Below are positions 49,268 through 58,844 of a stretch of 64,000 nt of DNA, in pieces. The notes beneath the pieces are model-generated. The model was given only the letters and a program-made list of their open reading frames with translations, did no database searches and was not told the origin of the DNA. This DNA comes from Hyphomicrobiales bacterium. Its GTDB lineage: Bacteria > Pseudomonadota > Alphaproteobacteria > Rhizobiales > Rhizobiaceae. The translations under genes and the position numbers were made by a program. Numbering within the stretch: position 1 is the stretch's first letter; each line of letters starts with the position of its first letter. The stretch is taken from assembly GCA_900472925.1 (NCBI GenBank), contig UCJU01000003.1, positions 83,685-147,684 on the forward strand. Reading direction: 5' to 3'.

Positions 49268-50731
49268 TTACTGGAGCGATGCCCAGCAGCTGATGCCTTT
49301 CTTTTTCAAAGCATTGCATGCATTGATCGCTTCATTCTGGCCGCCAAAGCCACCGAAGCGAGCGCGGAACATCTGGGCGCCATCCTTGCTGAAGGCGACC
49401 GTAAAAGGCTTGGCGGATCGAAGAGAAATACCGCCTTTTTCTTGCGCTGCCTGAAGCAGGCTACGGGCAGAACCTTCGTCTGGTGATGCACCGATCTGGA
49501 TAACCCAGCCTGCATCGCCCTTTGCAGAAGGGGCAGGGCTTGTGGACGCGGTGACGATGTTGTCCACCTTGGTGGAGTTGGTCACCATCGAACGATCAGG
49601 CCGCATGTCTACTGGTGGAGCAAGATTTGCTGGCGGCTTTCCACGGGTCGCGACATCCATGGCCGTCACGGCTGCATTGGCCTGGCTTGGAGCAAAGGCA
49701 GAAACCGGTGTTTCGTCGGCGTAGCGAGCCTGCGGAACCGGACCAGCGTTAGGAAGACCTGCGGAAGGTGTATATGCAGGGGTCGTTGCAGCCACGGCCA
49801 TAGGCTCTTCGATCGGGGCGGCAGGCGTTGATGCAATCAGGTTGCTATTGCCGCCACGGGACGCTTTTGGAAGATATTCAGCCACGAGCTTGCGCATCGT
49901 TGCATCACGAGCTGCGCTGGAACGACCACCGAGAACAACGGCCACGATGGAACGTCCATCAAGCTGGGCGGAGGTCGCCAGATTGCTGCCGGCCGCACGG
50001 GTGTAGCCGGTCTTGATGCCATCCACGCCGCGAACAGTACCGACGAGGCGGTTGTGGTTGCCGATGACCTGCCTGCCGAAAGTGAACGTGCGGGTGTTGA
50101 AATACCCGTAATACTGCGGGAAATGCTGACGCAGAGCGACGCTCAAACGCGCCTGGTCGCGTGCCGTCGTCATTTGGACTGTATTTGGCAAGCCGTTGGC
50201 ATTGCGGTAGGTGGTCCGGGTCATACCCAATGCGCGGGCCTTCGCCGTCATGATCCGTCCGAAACGCTCTTCGTTGCCGCCGAGCAATTCACCGAGAGCG
50301 GTTGCAACATCGTTGGCGGAACGGGTGACCAGAGCCAGAATCGCCTGCTCGACAGTGATGCTACCGCCTGCGCGCACACCCAGCTTGGATGGAGGCTCCT
50401 TGGCTGCATTAGCAGAGATCGGAACCGCGGAATTGAGAGAGAGGCGACCTGAATTGAGCGCTTCAAACGTCAAATAAAGGGTCATCATCTTGGTCAGCGA
50501 CGCGGGATAGCGCAAGCCATCAGGGTCTTCGCTATAAAGAACCTTACCGGTCTTGGCATCCACAACGATGCCCGCAAATTTGGGATCAGCATTTGCAACT
50601 TGAGTGGTAGCGGCAGTTGCTGTCGCCACAGCCATTGCAAACATGAAAACTTTCACGAAAGACGAAGCGCCTGCCGTGCGCCCTAGTGCCTCAGATAGTT
50701 TTTTGAACACGGTTGAACTCTTTATTCGCAT
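49268..50731 (-). CDS. D-alanyl-D-alanine carboxypeptidase with SPOR domain
   Basis: 487 residues. After a signal peptide (about 1-45), a PBP5-type peptidase has all three motifs: SLTK, SAND and KTG in GIKTGYT. It trims the D-Ala from peptidoglycan pentapeptides. The middle is a Pro/Ala-rich linker, and a C-terminal SPOR domain (WVIQIGASPDEGSARSLLQ to ALKKKGISCWA) targets it to denuded glycan at the septum. ATG 50731 was preferred; a GTG at 50752 would add seven residues. Confidence 0.93.
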   Translation of the reverse strand: MRIKSSTVFKKLSEALGRTAGASSFVKVFMFAMAVATATAATTQVANADPKFAGIVVDAKTGKVLYSEDPDGLRYPASLTKMMTLYLTFEALNSGRLSLNSAVPISANAAKEPPSKLGVRAGGSITVEQAILALVTRSANDVATALGELLGGNEERFGRIMTAKARALGMTRTTYRNANGLPNTVQMTTARDQARLSVALRQHFPQYYGYFNTRTFTFGRQVIGNHNRLVGTVRGVDGIKTGYTRAAGSNLATSAQLDGRSIVAVVLGGRSSAARDATMRKLVAEYLPKASRGGNSNLIASTPAAPIEEPMAVAATTPAYTPSAGLPNAGPVPQARYADETPVSAFAPSQANAAVTAMDVATRGKPPANLAPPVDMRPDRSMVTNSTKVDNIVTASTSPAPSAKGDAGWVIQIGASPDEGSARSLLQAAQEKGGISLRSAKPFTVAFSKDGAQMFRARFGGFGGQNEAINACNALKKKGISCWASLQ

Positions 50732-50983
50732 GCCACAGGTTCCGTCCGACACGCCCCGCCAGACTTTTCAGACGCCAACTTTATAACCATGGCGTTACCA
50801 AGTGGTTTATGAATGGTATCTGAAGCGGATAAAATGCGGTCTTTGATCGGAAATGGGGCACCCGGCACTCGCGCCGATCTTGGGTTGAGACCCGCATTTG
50901 TGTGTGGAATGAAGCCGTAGGGGGCTGAGTGTATTGAACTGCCGCATGCAGATTGCTACCTGTCGCGAAACAAAGGATGGACC

Positions 50984-51250
50984 ATGGCTTCGCGCGACCG
51001 ATATTCCCGCAAACTCGAATGTGCAAAATGCGGCCATAGCGGCTTTGCCGAAGCCTCGGAGCAGGATGAGAAGCGAACAGCCAATGTCGATTTTCGTATA
51101 GACGAGATGCCGCAGGGTTTCCGGGCAGAGCGACCTTCCACCAATCCCGCCGAATACATGATACGATGTGGTCAGTGCGGCAACATTTTTCGGTTTTTGC
51201 AAAAGATCACTTACGCGCCAGGAGGCGAACCTCGGCGTGGTCGAAATTAG
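50984..51250 (+). CDS. Small zinc-ribbon-like protein (88 residues)
   Basis: Two Cys pairs (CAKCGHSG near residue 13 and CGQCGN near 62) spaced as in zinc ribbons. The rest is charged and Arg-rich at the end. AAGGAT precedes ATG 50984. Likely a nucleic-acid or protein-binding adaptor; function unknown. Confidence 0.7.
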   Translation: MASRDRYSRKLECAKCGHSGFAEASEQDEKRTANVDFRIDEMPQGFRAERPSTNPAEYMIRCGQCGNIFRFLQKITYAPGGEPRRGRN

Positions 51251-51278
51251 CCTAAGCGCATGAGAGGACGCCACGACG

Positions 51279-51533
51279 ATGGTTGACAACGAAGAGATCA
51301 AGGCCACGGCGCCGCGCAAAAAGCCGCTTTGGCCCTGGCTGCTGCTCTTGGTCTTGACGCTCGCCGCAATCTACTCATGGAACAAGGCGACCGAGTTTTT
51401 TGATGATGTCTCACGCAACATGCCGGATGTCGTCATCGATCTGTTCAATGACATCTTGAGAGAACATCGTCGCGATAGACCGTTAGATCCCGGCGTTGAT
51501 GTCGTTATTCCCACCAGAATTTATAATCAGTAG
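51279..51533 (+). CDS. Small single-pass membrane protein (84 residues)
   Basis: Basic N-terminus, one membrane helix (WPWLLLLVLTLAAIYSW), then an amphipathic and charged C-terminal part (FDDVSRNMPDVVIDLFNDIL). Starts 28 bases after the zinc-ribbon gene, so co-transcribed. Function unknown. Confidence 0.6.
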   Translation: MVDNEEIKATAPRKKPLWPWLLLLVLTLAAIYSWNKATEFFDDVSRNMPDVVIDLFNDILREHRRDRPLDPGVDVVIPTRIYNQ

Positions 51534-51545
51534 TATCGTGTATAC

Positions 51546-51605
51546 AAAAAAGCCCCGCGAAAAGAGTGGGGCAGGTTGGTCGCTCGGGGAAAATCGGGCG
51601 GAGCC
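51546..51605 (-). ncRNA. Candidate small RNA, reverse strand
   Basis: A GCCCC/GGGGC terminator ends in six T's at 51546 on the reverse strand, with a CTTGATTT-like -35 further upstream. No protein gene precedes it on that strand, so a short untranslated transcript is the best reading. The 5' end is a guess. Confidence 0.3.
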
Positions 51606-51736
51606 CTTGAGCGATATCTTTTCATAATCAAAATCAAGACATTGCCGATAGTGCAGTCGGCCCGATTTCAGTACGCCCGGCAGAATAAGTTCGTCAGCGT
51701 TGGTGACTCACTTTTGGTCGGATCAAGCTGTCATAA

Positions 51737-51819
51737 AAAAGGCCCCACCAAAAGGCGGGGCTAGAGTTTCGCCTGATTGGCTTTCAGGACTTGGGAGCTC
51801 CTCCCGTGGAGGAAGCATG
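51737..51819 (-). ncRNA. Candidate small RNA with three hairpins, reverse strand
   Basis: The -10 TATTAT at 51826-51831 predicts a start near 51819. The ~83-base RNA would fold as GCTTCCTCC/GGAGGAGC hairpin, a single-stranded CUCCCAAGUCC stretch, a CCTGA/TCAGG hairpin and an eight-bp GC terminator with T6. Size and shape resemble the alphaproteobacterial alpha-r8/mmgR (Rfam suhB) or AbcR-type RNAs. The C-rich CUCCC can pair with Shine-Dalgarno sites. I cannot confirm the family. Confidence 0.5.
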
Positions 51820-52007
51820 TTTGGGATAATACCGATGTGCTCGGCATGAAAGGTCAGTGTTCCCGCGAACGGTACTCTCATTCAAATTAAAGAATATAAA
51901 GGTATGGTGAATTTAGCGTTCAGAACTTGTTCATGAGTGTCGTGCCATTTTGAGGGCATATTGAGACGCTACCTCGTGAAGGTTCGGCTCACATGGAGAA
52001 GCCCGCT

Positions 52008-52367
52008 ATGAAAAAAATTCTTCTGACAATGCTTGCTGGTGTTATCGCGAGTGGCGCGGTTCTATCCAGCGCCCAGACTGCATCTGCACAGTATTATGAT
52101 GGTCCATATCGCTACGACCGTCGCGGTCCTCCGCCACCACCCTATCGTGACCCACCGCGCAGACACCACGACAATGGCCGTGTCATCGCTGGCGGCATCG
52201 CAGCCGGTGTTTTGGGCGGTCTGATCGGTGGAGCCTTGGCACGTGATAGCGGCCCCCGTTATGTAGAGCCGCCACCGCCGCCACCACGCTGCTGGTTTGA
52301 GGACCGTCAGGTCCGTAACGCCTATGACGGCGGCTGGCACATGGAAAGCATGCGCGTCTGCCAATAA
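52008..52367 (+). CDS. Secreted Gly-zipper protein with a Pro-rich, aromatic-rich N-terminus
   Basis: 119 residues. A signal peptide (MKKILLTMLAGVIASGAVLSS) is followed by Tyr/Arg/Pro-rich sequence (GPPPPPYRDPPRR), then a glycine-zipper helix (IAGGIAAGVLGGLIGGALA) and a C-terminal CWFEDRQVR...VCQ segment with two Cys. Such proteins often associate with the outer membrane. GGAG lies nine bases before ATG 52008. Function unknown. Confidence 0.75.
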   Translation: MKKILLTMLAGVIASGAVLSSAQTASAQYYDGPYRYDRRGPPPPPYRDPPRRHHDNGRVIAGGIAAGVLGGLIGGALARDSGPRYVEPPPPPPRCWFEDRQVRNAYDGGWHMESMRVCQ

Positions 52368-52390
52368 GGCATTCGCTGTATCAATAAAGC

Positions 52391-52420
52391 CAGAGCCGGC
52401 CCTTAGGTCGGCTCTTTTGT
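52391..52420 (+). terminator. Terminator after the Gly-zipper gene
   Basis: GAGCCG...CGGCTC stem with a ten-base loop and TTTT. Confidence 0.75.
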
Positions 52421-52512
52421 TTTCATCACTTTCGATTTGATCCCGGCTTCATAGCAATGCCTCATTGTTCCGAAAGGCTCTGATCGCTCAATCAATACGA
52501 CAGGAAAATCAG

Positions 52513-53493
52513 ATGCGTAGCGCAACACACGACATTTTCGGGGACCCGCAGGACGTTCTTCAGTTGAAGGATGCACCTGTTCCGCAGCCGGGTGAGGGGC
52601 AGTTGCGCATTCGTATGCTGCTGTCACCGATTCACAATCACGATCTGTGGACCGTCAAGGGAAACTACGGTTACAAACCACCCCTTCCCGGCGCGATTGG
52701 CGGTAGTGAGGCCGTTGGCATTGTCGATGCCGTAGGCGAGGGTGTTGATCAGTCTCTTGTCGGTAAACGAGTGACTGCTGCCGGTGTGCATGGCTCCTGG
52801 GCTGAATATTTCCTGGCTGCTGCGTCTGGTGTCGTTCCTGTCCCCGACGCGATATCGGATGAAGCCGCAGCACAGCTTATCGCAATGCCCTTCAGCGCCA
52901 TTACGCTGCTGGAATTTCTGGGCGTGGAAAAGAATGACTGGATCATTCAGAACACTGCAAACGGTGCTGTTGGCAAAGCAGTGGCAATGCTGGCGCAGGC
53001 GCGCGGTATAAACGTCATCAACCTCGTCCGCCGGAATGAGGGTGTTGAAGAGCTCGAGGCGCTGGGCATCGTCAATGGTGTGTCCACTGCCGGTGATAAC
53101 TGGCAAGACAAGGTGCGCAGGATAACCGTCGACAAGCCAATTCGAGCAGGTGTCGACTCGATTGGCGGCAAAGCAAGCAACGATATCGCAGAGCTTCTGG
53201 GAGATGAGGGGCTTCTTGTTTCATTCGGAAGCATGACGGGAGAACCGATGCAGATCTCATCGGGTCCGGTCATTTTCAAGCAGCTGACGATAAAGGGTTT
53301 TTGGGGCAGCACGGTCATCGGCTCCATGCCCGCCGACGACAGGCGCCGCCTGATCGGTGAGTTGATACAGCTCGTTGCCAACGGAACGATCAGGCTTCCT
53401 GTCGAAGGTGTCTATGAATTGGCGGACATCCCGGCGGCGGTAAAAGCGTCTCTCAGCTCCGGCAAGTCGGGAAAAGTATTGCTGAAACCATAA
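52513..53493 (+). CDS. Zinc-independent medium-chain reductase, trans-2-enoyl-CoA reductase-like
   Basis: 326 residues of the MDR superfamily without the structural zinc Cys. The NADPH Rossmann part has TANGAVGKAVAMLAQ, and the family start with a GDPQDVLQL...GEGQLRIRMLLSPIHNHD segment resembles ETR/MECR enoyl reductases. It probably reduces a C=C bond using NADPH. AGGAAAA precedes ATG 52513. Substrate unknown. Confidence 0.82.
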   Translation: MRSATHDIFGDPQDVLQLKDAPVPQPGEGQLRIRMLLSPIHNHDLWTVKGNYGYKPPLPGAIGGSEAVGIVDAVGEGVDQSLVGKRVTAAGVHGSWAEYFLAAASGVVPVPDAISDEAAAQLIAMPFSAITLLEFLGVEKNDWIIQNTANGAVGKAVAMLAQARGINVINLVRRNEGVEELEALGIVNGVSTAGDNWQDKVRRITVDKPIRAGVDSIGGKASNDIAELLGDEGLLVSFGSMTGEPMQISSGPVIFKQLTIKGFWGSTVIGSMPADDRRRLIGELIQLVANGTIRLPVEGVYELADIPAAVKASLSSGKSGKVLLKP

Positions 53494-53561
53494 GCTGCAT
53501 TGCGTCCGGCACCATTTTCGTCTTTCAATTGCTTTTATTGAAAGTTTCAGGAGGACGAAAT

Positions 53562-53915
53562 TTGATTGCCAACGTTTTGATTTTTTTGATCGCCATTTTG
53601 CATTGCTATATTCTTGTTTTGCAGATGGCGCTGTGGACGAAACCGGCGGGCCGAAGGGCCTTCCGGCTTTCACCGGAGTTCGCGCAGTCGACAAAAGTTC
53701 TCGCGGCCAACCAGGGACTTTACAACGGCTTTCTCGCGGCCGGATTATTTTGGAGTCTGATGCAGGGCGAAGAGAGCCGCGCCATTGCTATCTTCTTTCT
53801 CGGATGCATTTTCATTGCAGGTATTTTTGGCGGTGCGACGGCAAACAAAAAAATACTGTTCATTCAAGCGATACCCGCAGCACTCGCGCTGATAGCGGTG
53901 TTTGCGAAGGTCTGA
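53562..53915 (+). CDS. DUF1304 membrane protein
   Basis: 117 residues with four membrane helices and the DUF1304 motif ANQGLYNGFLAAGL. AGGAGG precedes the TTG at 53562 at a good distance; there is no suitable ATG. Inner membrane, function unknown. It follows the reductase by about 70 bases. Confidence 0.85.
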   Translation: MIANVLIFLIAILHCYILVLQMALWTKPAGRRAFRLSPEFAQSTKVLAANQGLYNGFLAAGLFWSLMQGEESRAIAIFFLGCIFIAGIFGGATANKKILFIQAIPAALALIAVFAKV

Positions 53916-53916
53916 C

Positions 53917-54099
53917 TTATTTGGGCGCTGTGGCGTGAAGGCGGGCCACTATATAATCGTAGCTCTCCATAACCTGCACGCGCTCATTACCGGCCCTTAG
54001 AATAAGCGTGCCATGGGCGAGCGGCGAAATTTGCGTGACGTGGTCGAAGTTGATGGCGAACTTTTGATTGTTACTAACCGCTGTCACTTCAATCCACAT
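53917..54099 (-). CDS. Small hypothetical protein, 60 residues
   Basis: Starts at ATG 54099 with AAAGG seven bases upstream. The peptide (MWIEVTAVSNNQKFAINFDH) appears to be beta-rich without a signal peptide. No family recognised. Confidence 0.45.
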   Translation of the reverse strand: MWIEVTAVSNNQKFAINFDHVTQISPLAHGTLILRAGNERVQVMESYDYIVARLHATAPK

Positions 54100-54262
54100 A
54101 TCAAGGCCTTTCAAGAATCGTCATTTGCCGGACCTTATAGAGGCACGCGCAAACGTCGCCAATGCTTGTGGGCAACGCACTGCGCAACTTTTTCAAATAA
54201 GGAAAAGAGTGATGAATTGCCTGTTGTGGCGACGGCAACGAGCAGAACCTTGCCGCAATTGA

Positions 54263-54352
54263 TGGCAGATGGGGTGGGATTCGAACCCACGGTACGCTCT
54301 CACGCACGCCGGTTTTCAAGACCGGTTCCTTAAACCACTCGGACACCCATCC
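54263..54352 (-). tRNA. tRNA-Ser (UGA)
   Basis: A 90-base class II tRNA with encoded CCA. Acceptor GGATGGG/CCCATCT (one G-T pair), anticodon stem CCGGT/ACCGG around CTTGAAA, so the anticodon TGA is at 54316-54318. A long variable arm and a GGTTCGAATCC T arm are present. It reads UCA and probably other UCN codons. Confidence 0.97.
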
Positions 54353-54616
54353 TTGCTACGCGACGCTTTATAACTGTTTGCTCTTGCGCGTCAATCCGTT
54401 CCCGCTGGCATTTCAGCCCGGAATCGACACGTCAGTGTTAACCAATGGCTAACCACGTTGATTACAATTTTACCCATTATGAGGGGAGCGTTCGTAATTT
54501 TGCCATGTTGCGGGCAAGATTAGGCGGCTGTTAAGTGCTTCGGTGTCACGGGCATGATTATCGAAGCTTGAGGGGTGTCGTTTAAAAAGCGGCACAATGC
54601 AGCACGGGGCGTGGAT

Positions 54617-55666
54617 TTGAACAATACGGTTACGAAAGTCGGTGTGAGCGCGAAATGGCTCGGCATTGCCGTTCTGTGCGCAGCGACCGCATCCTGTTCG
54701 ACAACATCGAAAACCGAGACAAAGCCAAAGCGTAGCAAGGAATATTTTTCCGAGTCCGAATATGGCGTGAAGGCAAGTCCACGAGTTGCCGATGGCGCTA
54801 ATGTTCCAAAGGGCGGCGGTCGGTTTTTGGTTGGTAATGCTTACACGGTCAAAGGCCGTCGCTATTTCCCCAAGGAAGAGCAGAATTACGACAAGTCAGG
54901 CCTTGCGTCCTGGTACGGCTCTGCGTTCCATGGTCGTTTGACGGCCAACGGCGAAGCCTATGACAAGGAACATCTGTCTGCGGCACATCCAACATTTCCT
55001 CTTCCAAGTTATGCCCGCGTAACAAATCTGAACAACGGGTCTTCCGTCATCGTTCGCGTGAACGACCGAGGTCCATTCCATGAAGGCCGTTTGATCGACG
55101 TGTCGAGCAAGACCGCCGATCTTCTGGATATGAAGGCCACCGGCACGGCGAATGTCCGTGTGCAATATGTCGGCCGGGCGCCGCTTGATGGTCACGATAT
55201 GCCGTATTTGATGGCGTCGTATTCTCCAAAAGGCTCGCGTAATCCCGGTATCAATCCTGAAGGACAGATCGCAAGCGGCGTAATGGTGGCATCTGCTTCA
55301 CGATCCAATCTCCCAATTCCGCAGAGCGCCGCCTATGGTGGTTCTGCGCAGACGGCGCTGGTGGGATCGAAGACCAACCATGCGCTTCAGGCGATGCCGC
55401 TGGTCAACGGTCCTGCACCCGTGATGGGTCAGGGCAGCGAACAGTTTGTGATTCTGCCCGAAATCGGCCCGTTCCTGACAGAGCGGCCAGAAGGCAACTT
55501 CCTGCGTGTGCCGACGCCAGCAGGTCGATTTGCCTCCGCCTACTCCGAGGAAGCGGCTGTTTCCAAATCTGCCAGCGCCTTCGACAAGGTTCTCGTCAAG
55601 CGTGGCGATTTGACCGAGCAGTCCATTCTCAGCTTCGTGAAAAACAAGCAGGGCAAAACCCGCTGA
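54617..55666 (+). CDS. rlpA: RlpA-like septal ring lytic transglycosylase
   Basis: About 349 residues. A lipoprotein signal with lipobox TASC (LGIAVLCAATASC), then the double-psi beta-barrel (GLASWYGSAFHGRLTANGEAYD, RVTNLNNGSSVIVRVNDRGPF). RlpA cleaves denuded glycan strands at the septum. There is no C-terminal SPOR domain, unlike E. coli RlpA. The start is uncertain: TTG 54617 has GGGG at a good distance; GTG 54611 or 54575 are alternatives. Confidence 0.88.
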   Translation: MNNTVTKVGVSAKWLGIAVLCAATASCSTTSKTETKPKRSKEYFSESEYGVKASPRVADGANVPKGGGRFLVGNAYTVKGRRYFPKEEQNYDKSGLASWYGSAFHGRLTANGEAYDKEHLSAAHPTFPLPSYARVTNLNNGSSVIVRVNDRGPFHEGRLIDVSSKTADLLDMKATGTANVRVQYVGRAPLDGHDMPYLMASYSPKGSRNPGINPEGQIASGVMVASASRSNLPIPQSAAYGGSAQTALVGSKTNHALQAMPLVNGPAPVMGQGSEQFVILPEIGPFLTERPEGNFLRVPTPAGRFASAYSEEAAVSKSASAFDKVLVKRGDLTEQSILSFVKNKQGKTR

Positions 55667-55802
55667 TTTTTGCCCTTTCAGCCCGCAGCTCGCATAATAT
55701 CCAAAACTGCCTGGCGATTCTGATGGCGACGCCGACAAACGTCGGCAGCTCTTCGAATGTCCTGGACAGACAGAGTATGACAGACTGACGGGCTGACGTT
55801 TG

Positions 55803-56969
55803 ATGCGCAAACCTATTTATCGACATCTTCGTGCGCTCGTCATCACAGCCGCTTGTATGGCTGTGGCACCGGCGGTTGCCCTTGCGCAATCCGCCACCAT
55901 CGCCATCAAAGCGCAGCAAGCCTATATGATCGATGCCGAGACGGGCACGGTTTTGCTGGCAACGAACGAAAATACGGCGTTCCCGCCCGCCTCGCTGGCT
56001 AAACTGATGACGGATGAGGTGGTGGTGAACGCGCTCTCTACCGGTGCGGTGAGTGCCGACGCCAGCTATCCCGTTTCCGAATATGCCTGGCGCACAGGTG
56101 GAGCTCCATCGCGTGCTTCGACAATGTTTGCAGCGCTAAAGTCCTCTGTCGGCATCAATGATCTGTTGACCGGCATCATCGTGCAGAATGCGAATGACGG
56201 CTGCATTGTCGTTGCAGAAGGCATGGCGGGCTCAGACGCAGCATTCGCCAAACGGATGACCGAGCGCGCCGCTGTTCTTGGTATGAGCAACAGCAGTTTC
56301 GCCAACTCCACGGGACTTCCGGATAAGGTCAGCACGACGACCGCCAGGGATATGGTTCTGTTGGCAAAACATATTCATGAGACGTTCGGCGAACGCTACG
56401 GTCTGTTCAGCAAGCCCGACTTCGAGTGGAACCGCATTTTTCAGCGCAACAAGAACTCACTTCTCGGAAACGGGATAGACGGGCTGGCGCTTGGCTTTGC
56501 AGAAGGCCATGGCTTCTCCACGGTCCTTTCCGCTGAGCGCGACGGCCGTCGAATTTACCTTGCGCTGGCGGGTCTTGCCGATGACAAGACGCGTCAGGAC
56601 GAAGCGCGCCGGGTGGTAGAGTGGGGCCTGACCGCTTTTCAGAAGCGCAACCTGTTTCACAAAGATGAAACGGTTGGCACGATCGGCGTTTACGGCGGTG
56701 GAGTGGCCGCCATCGATCTCGCTGTTCATGAGCCGGTGAGTGTTCTCATACCCATAAGCAACCCGGAGCGCCTGTCCGGTCGTATCGTCTATAAATGGCC
56801 ACTGAATGCGCCGCTTGAGGCGGGATATAACGCCGCGACCCTCAGAATCTATTCCGGCGAGAAACTTCTTCGTGAAGTCCCGCTCTATACCACCGCTGCT
56901 GTGGTGAAAGGGACGCTGACGCAAAATGCGGCGGGCGCATTGAAGGAACTGCTGTTCTTTTGGTTATAG
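55803..56969 (+). CDS. PBP5-like D,D-carboxypeptidase homologue lacking SxN and KTG
   Basis: 388 residues: signal peptide, peptidase-S11 domain and a C-terminal PBP5_C-type domain. SLAK (Ser64, Lys67) is intact. The usual SGN reads NAN (129-131, in IIVQNANDGCIVVAEG), and KTG reads ALG (229-231, in GIDGLALGFAEGHG). Loss of both the second and third motif predicts little or no carboxypeptidase activity. It may bind peptidoglycan or regulate a partner. It follows rlpA by 136 bases. ATG 55803 chosen over TTG 55800. Confidence 0.88.
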   Translation: MRKPIYRHLRALVITAACMAVAPAVALAQSATIAIKAQQAYMIDAETGTVLLATNENTAFPPASLAKLMTDEVVVNALSTGAVSADASYPVSEYAWRTGGAPSRASTMFAALKSSVGINDLLTGIIVQNANDGCIVVAEGMAGSDAAFAKRMTERAAVLGMSNSSFANSTGLPDKVSTTTARDMVLLAKHIHETFGERYGLFSKPDFEWNRIFQRNKNSLLGNGIDGLALGFAEGHGFSTVLSAERDGRRIYLALAGLADDKTRQDEARRVVEWGLTAFQKRNLFHKDETVGTIGVYGGGVAAIDLAVHEPVSVLIPISNPERLSGRIVYKWPLNAPLEAGYNAATLRIYSGEKLLREVPLYTTAAVVKGTLTQNAAGALKELLFFWL

Positions 56970-57041
56970 TCCCACGGTTTCGCAACGCAGCGATTTGGGT
57001 TAAACACGAAATTGCGTCATCTCTGAAATCAGGAAGAGACA

Positions 57042-57728
57042 TTGCCGGAAAATACAGCGTCCAAAAAAACTGGATTGTTCATCAGCTTCGAAGGCGGCGA
57101 GGGCGCTGGCAAATCCACGCAGATTCGCATTCTGGCCGACAGCTTGCGGGCGCGCGGGCTCGATGTCGTTGTGACGCGTGAGCCGGGTGGTTCTCCAGGT
57201 GCGGAGGCCGTGCGACACGTGCTTTTATCCGGCGCGGCGGAACCCTTCGGTGTGCGTATGGAAGCAATGCTTTTTGCCGCTGCTCGGAATGACCACGTCG
57301 AAGAAGTCATTCGCCCGGCTTTGGAAAAAGGATCAGTGGTGCTGTGCGACCGGTTTCTGGATTCATCACGTGTCTACCAGGGTACGACGGGTAATCTGGA
57401 GCCTGATTTCATCGAGACTCTGCAACGTATCGCCATTGATGGCACCATGCCGGATATGACGCTGATTTTCGATATTTCTGCCTCAGCCGGTCTGGCGCGC
57501 GCGCGCAAAAGAGCAGATGAGGGCGCAACGCCTGATCGCTTCGAGAAAGAAGAGCTGGAGACGCACGAGAAGCGTCGCGAGGCCTATCTCGACATCGCGC
57601 TGAATGAGCCGCGTCGGTGTCGCATCGTCAACGCTGACCAGCCGCAGGAAAAGGTCACGGAAGACGTTTTATCCTTCGTTGAGCCGCTGCTTTCAAAATT
57701 GAACATTGCTTCGGACGTGGCGCAATGA
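57042..57728 (+). CDS. tmk: Thymidylate kinase
   Basis: Phosphorylates dTMP to dTDP. 228 residues: P-loop [24 protein letters not shown] Arg region ([16 protein letters not shown]). The TTG at 57042 is preceded by AGGAAGAG. Its stop overlaps holB (ATGA), so they are coupled. Confidence 0.94.
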   Translation: MPENTASKKTGLFISFEGGEGAGKSTQIRILADSLRARGLDVVVTREPGGSPGAEAVRHVLLSGAAEPFGVRMEAMLFAAARNDHVEEVIRPALEKGSVVLCDRFLDSSRVYQGTTGNLEPDFIETLQRIAIDGTMPDMTLIFDISASAGLARARKRADEGATPDRFEKEELETHEKRREAYLDIALNEPRRCRIVNADQPQEKVTEDVLSFVEPLLSKLNIASDVAQ

Positions 57729-58750
57729 GCGACGGGCAGGGCGTTCTGGACGGAGCCATTCCGCCACAGGAAAATACCAAACTGTTCGGCCACGACGAGG
57801 CGCAGCAGTTTCTGGCGCAATCCTATCGTTCCGGCAAAGGCCACCATGCCATCCTCATCGAGGGGCCGGAGGGCATTGGCAAGGCAACACTTGCGTTCCG
57901 ATTTGCCAACTACGTTCTTGCCAATCCCGAGCCATCGCTGGCGCCCGATTTCATTGCCGATCCCGATCCGGCATCGATGGTCAGCCGCCAGCTATCGTCT
58001 GGCGCGTCCCATAATCTGCTGCATTTGACGCGTCCGGTGGACGAGAAAACGGGGAAGGTCAAATCCGCCATCACGGTGGATGAGGTCCGCAGGGCAGGGC
58101 ATTTCTTTTCGCAGACGTCGGGCACCGGGAACTGGCGCATCGTCATCATCGACCCCGCCGATGACCTCAACCGCAACGCTGCGAACGCCATTTTGAAGAT
58201 ACTGGAAGAGCCGCCAAAACGGGCGATGTTCCTTGTCCTGTCACAAGCGCCGGGGAAGTTACTGCCAACCATTCGCTCACGCTGCATGCCGCTTCGTCTG
58301 CTGCCATTGCAGAATGACGAAATGGATCTAGCCTTGCAGAACCTCGGTCTTTCGATGTCCGGCGAAAAGTGCGACGTGCTTTTGACGGCGTCCAAAGGCA
58401 GCGTTTCGCAGGCGTTGAAACTTCTCAATTATGGTGGCTCGGATATCGTCGATGTGTTTGCCGACGTGATGACCGCAACCGGCGCGTCTGCGCGTAAGCA
58501 GATGCACAAACTCGCGGATGTTCTGGCGCAAAAGGATGGCGATATCGTCCTTGGCTTTTTCATGGAGCACGCGACCGAAACCTTGATGGACAGGGCGAGG
58601 GCTGCGGCCATGGCTGGTGACATCAACGCGGCGGAACGCCATGCACGTCTTTCCTCGTCGTTGTCGGAACGCATCACCATCGCGCAGGCCTATAATCTGG
58701 ATAAGAAGCAGATGGTGCTTTCAATTCTGGAAGATATGCGCGCGGTTTGA
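57725..58750 (+). CDS. holB: DNA polymerase III, delta' subunit
   Basis: 341 residues, part of the clamp loader. P-loop-like [13 protein letters not shown] near residue 45, SRC in [13 protein letters not shown] (the Arg-finger sensor). The tmk-holB pair is a classic arrangement. Cytosolic. Confidence 0.92.
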   Translation: MSDGQGVLDGAIPPQENTKLFGHDEAQQFLAQSYRSGKGHHAILIEGPEGIGKATLAFRFANYVLANPEPSLAPDFIADPDPASMVSRQLSSGASHNLLHLTRPVDEKTGKVKSAITVDEVRRAGHFFSQTSGTGNWRIVIIDPADDLNRNAANAILKILEEPPKRAMFLVLSQAPGKLLPTIRSRCMPLRLLPLQNDEMDLALQNLGLSMSGEKCDVLLTASKGSVSQALKLLNYGGSDIVDVFADVMTATGASARKQMHKLADVLAQKDGDIVLGFFMEHATETLMDRARAAAMAGDINAAERHARLSSSLSERITIAQAYNLDKKQMVLSILEDMRAV

Positions 58751-58844
58751 TGTCGTACATTTTGTACGGCTTTTGCTTTCGCTTGTGCGAACAATAGGCT
58801 AAGAGCGGTCTATCAAAAACAGACCGCAAAACCGATTGAGCGTC

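Noticed and set aside
50984-51250. TIGR02300 protein
   Set aside because: The Cys pairs and N-terminus do not match that family, so I left it as a generic zinc-ribbon protein.
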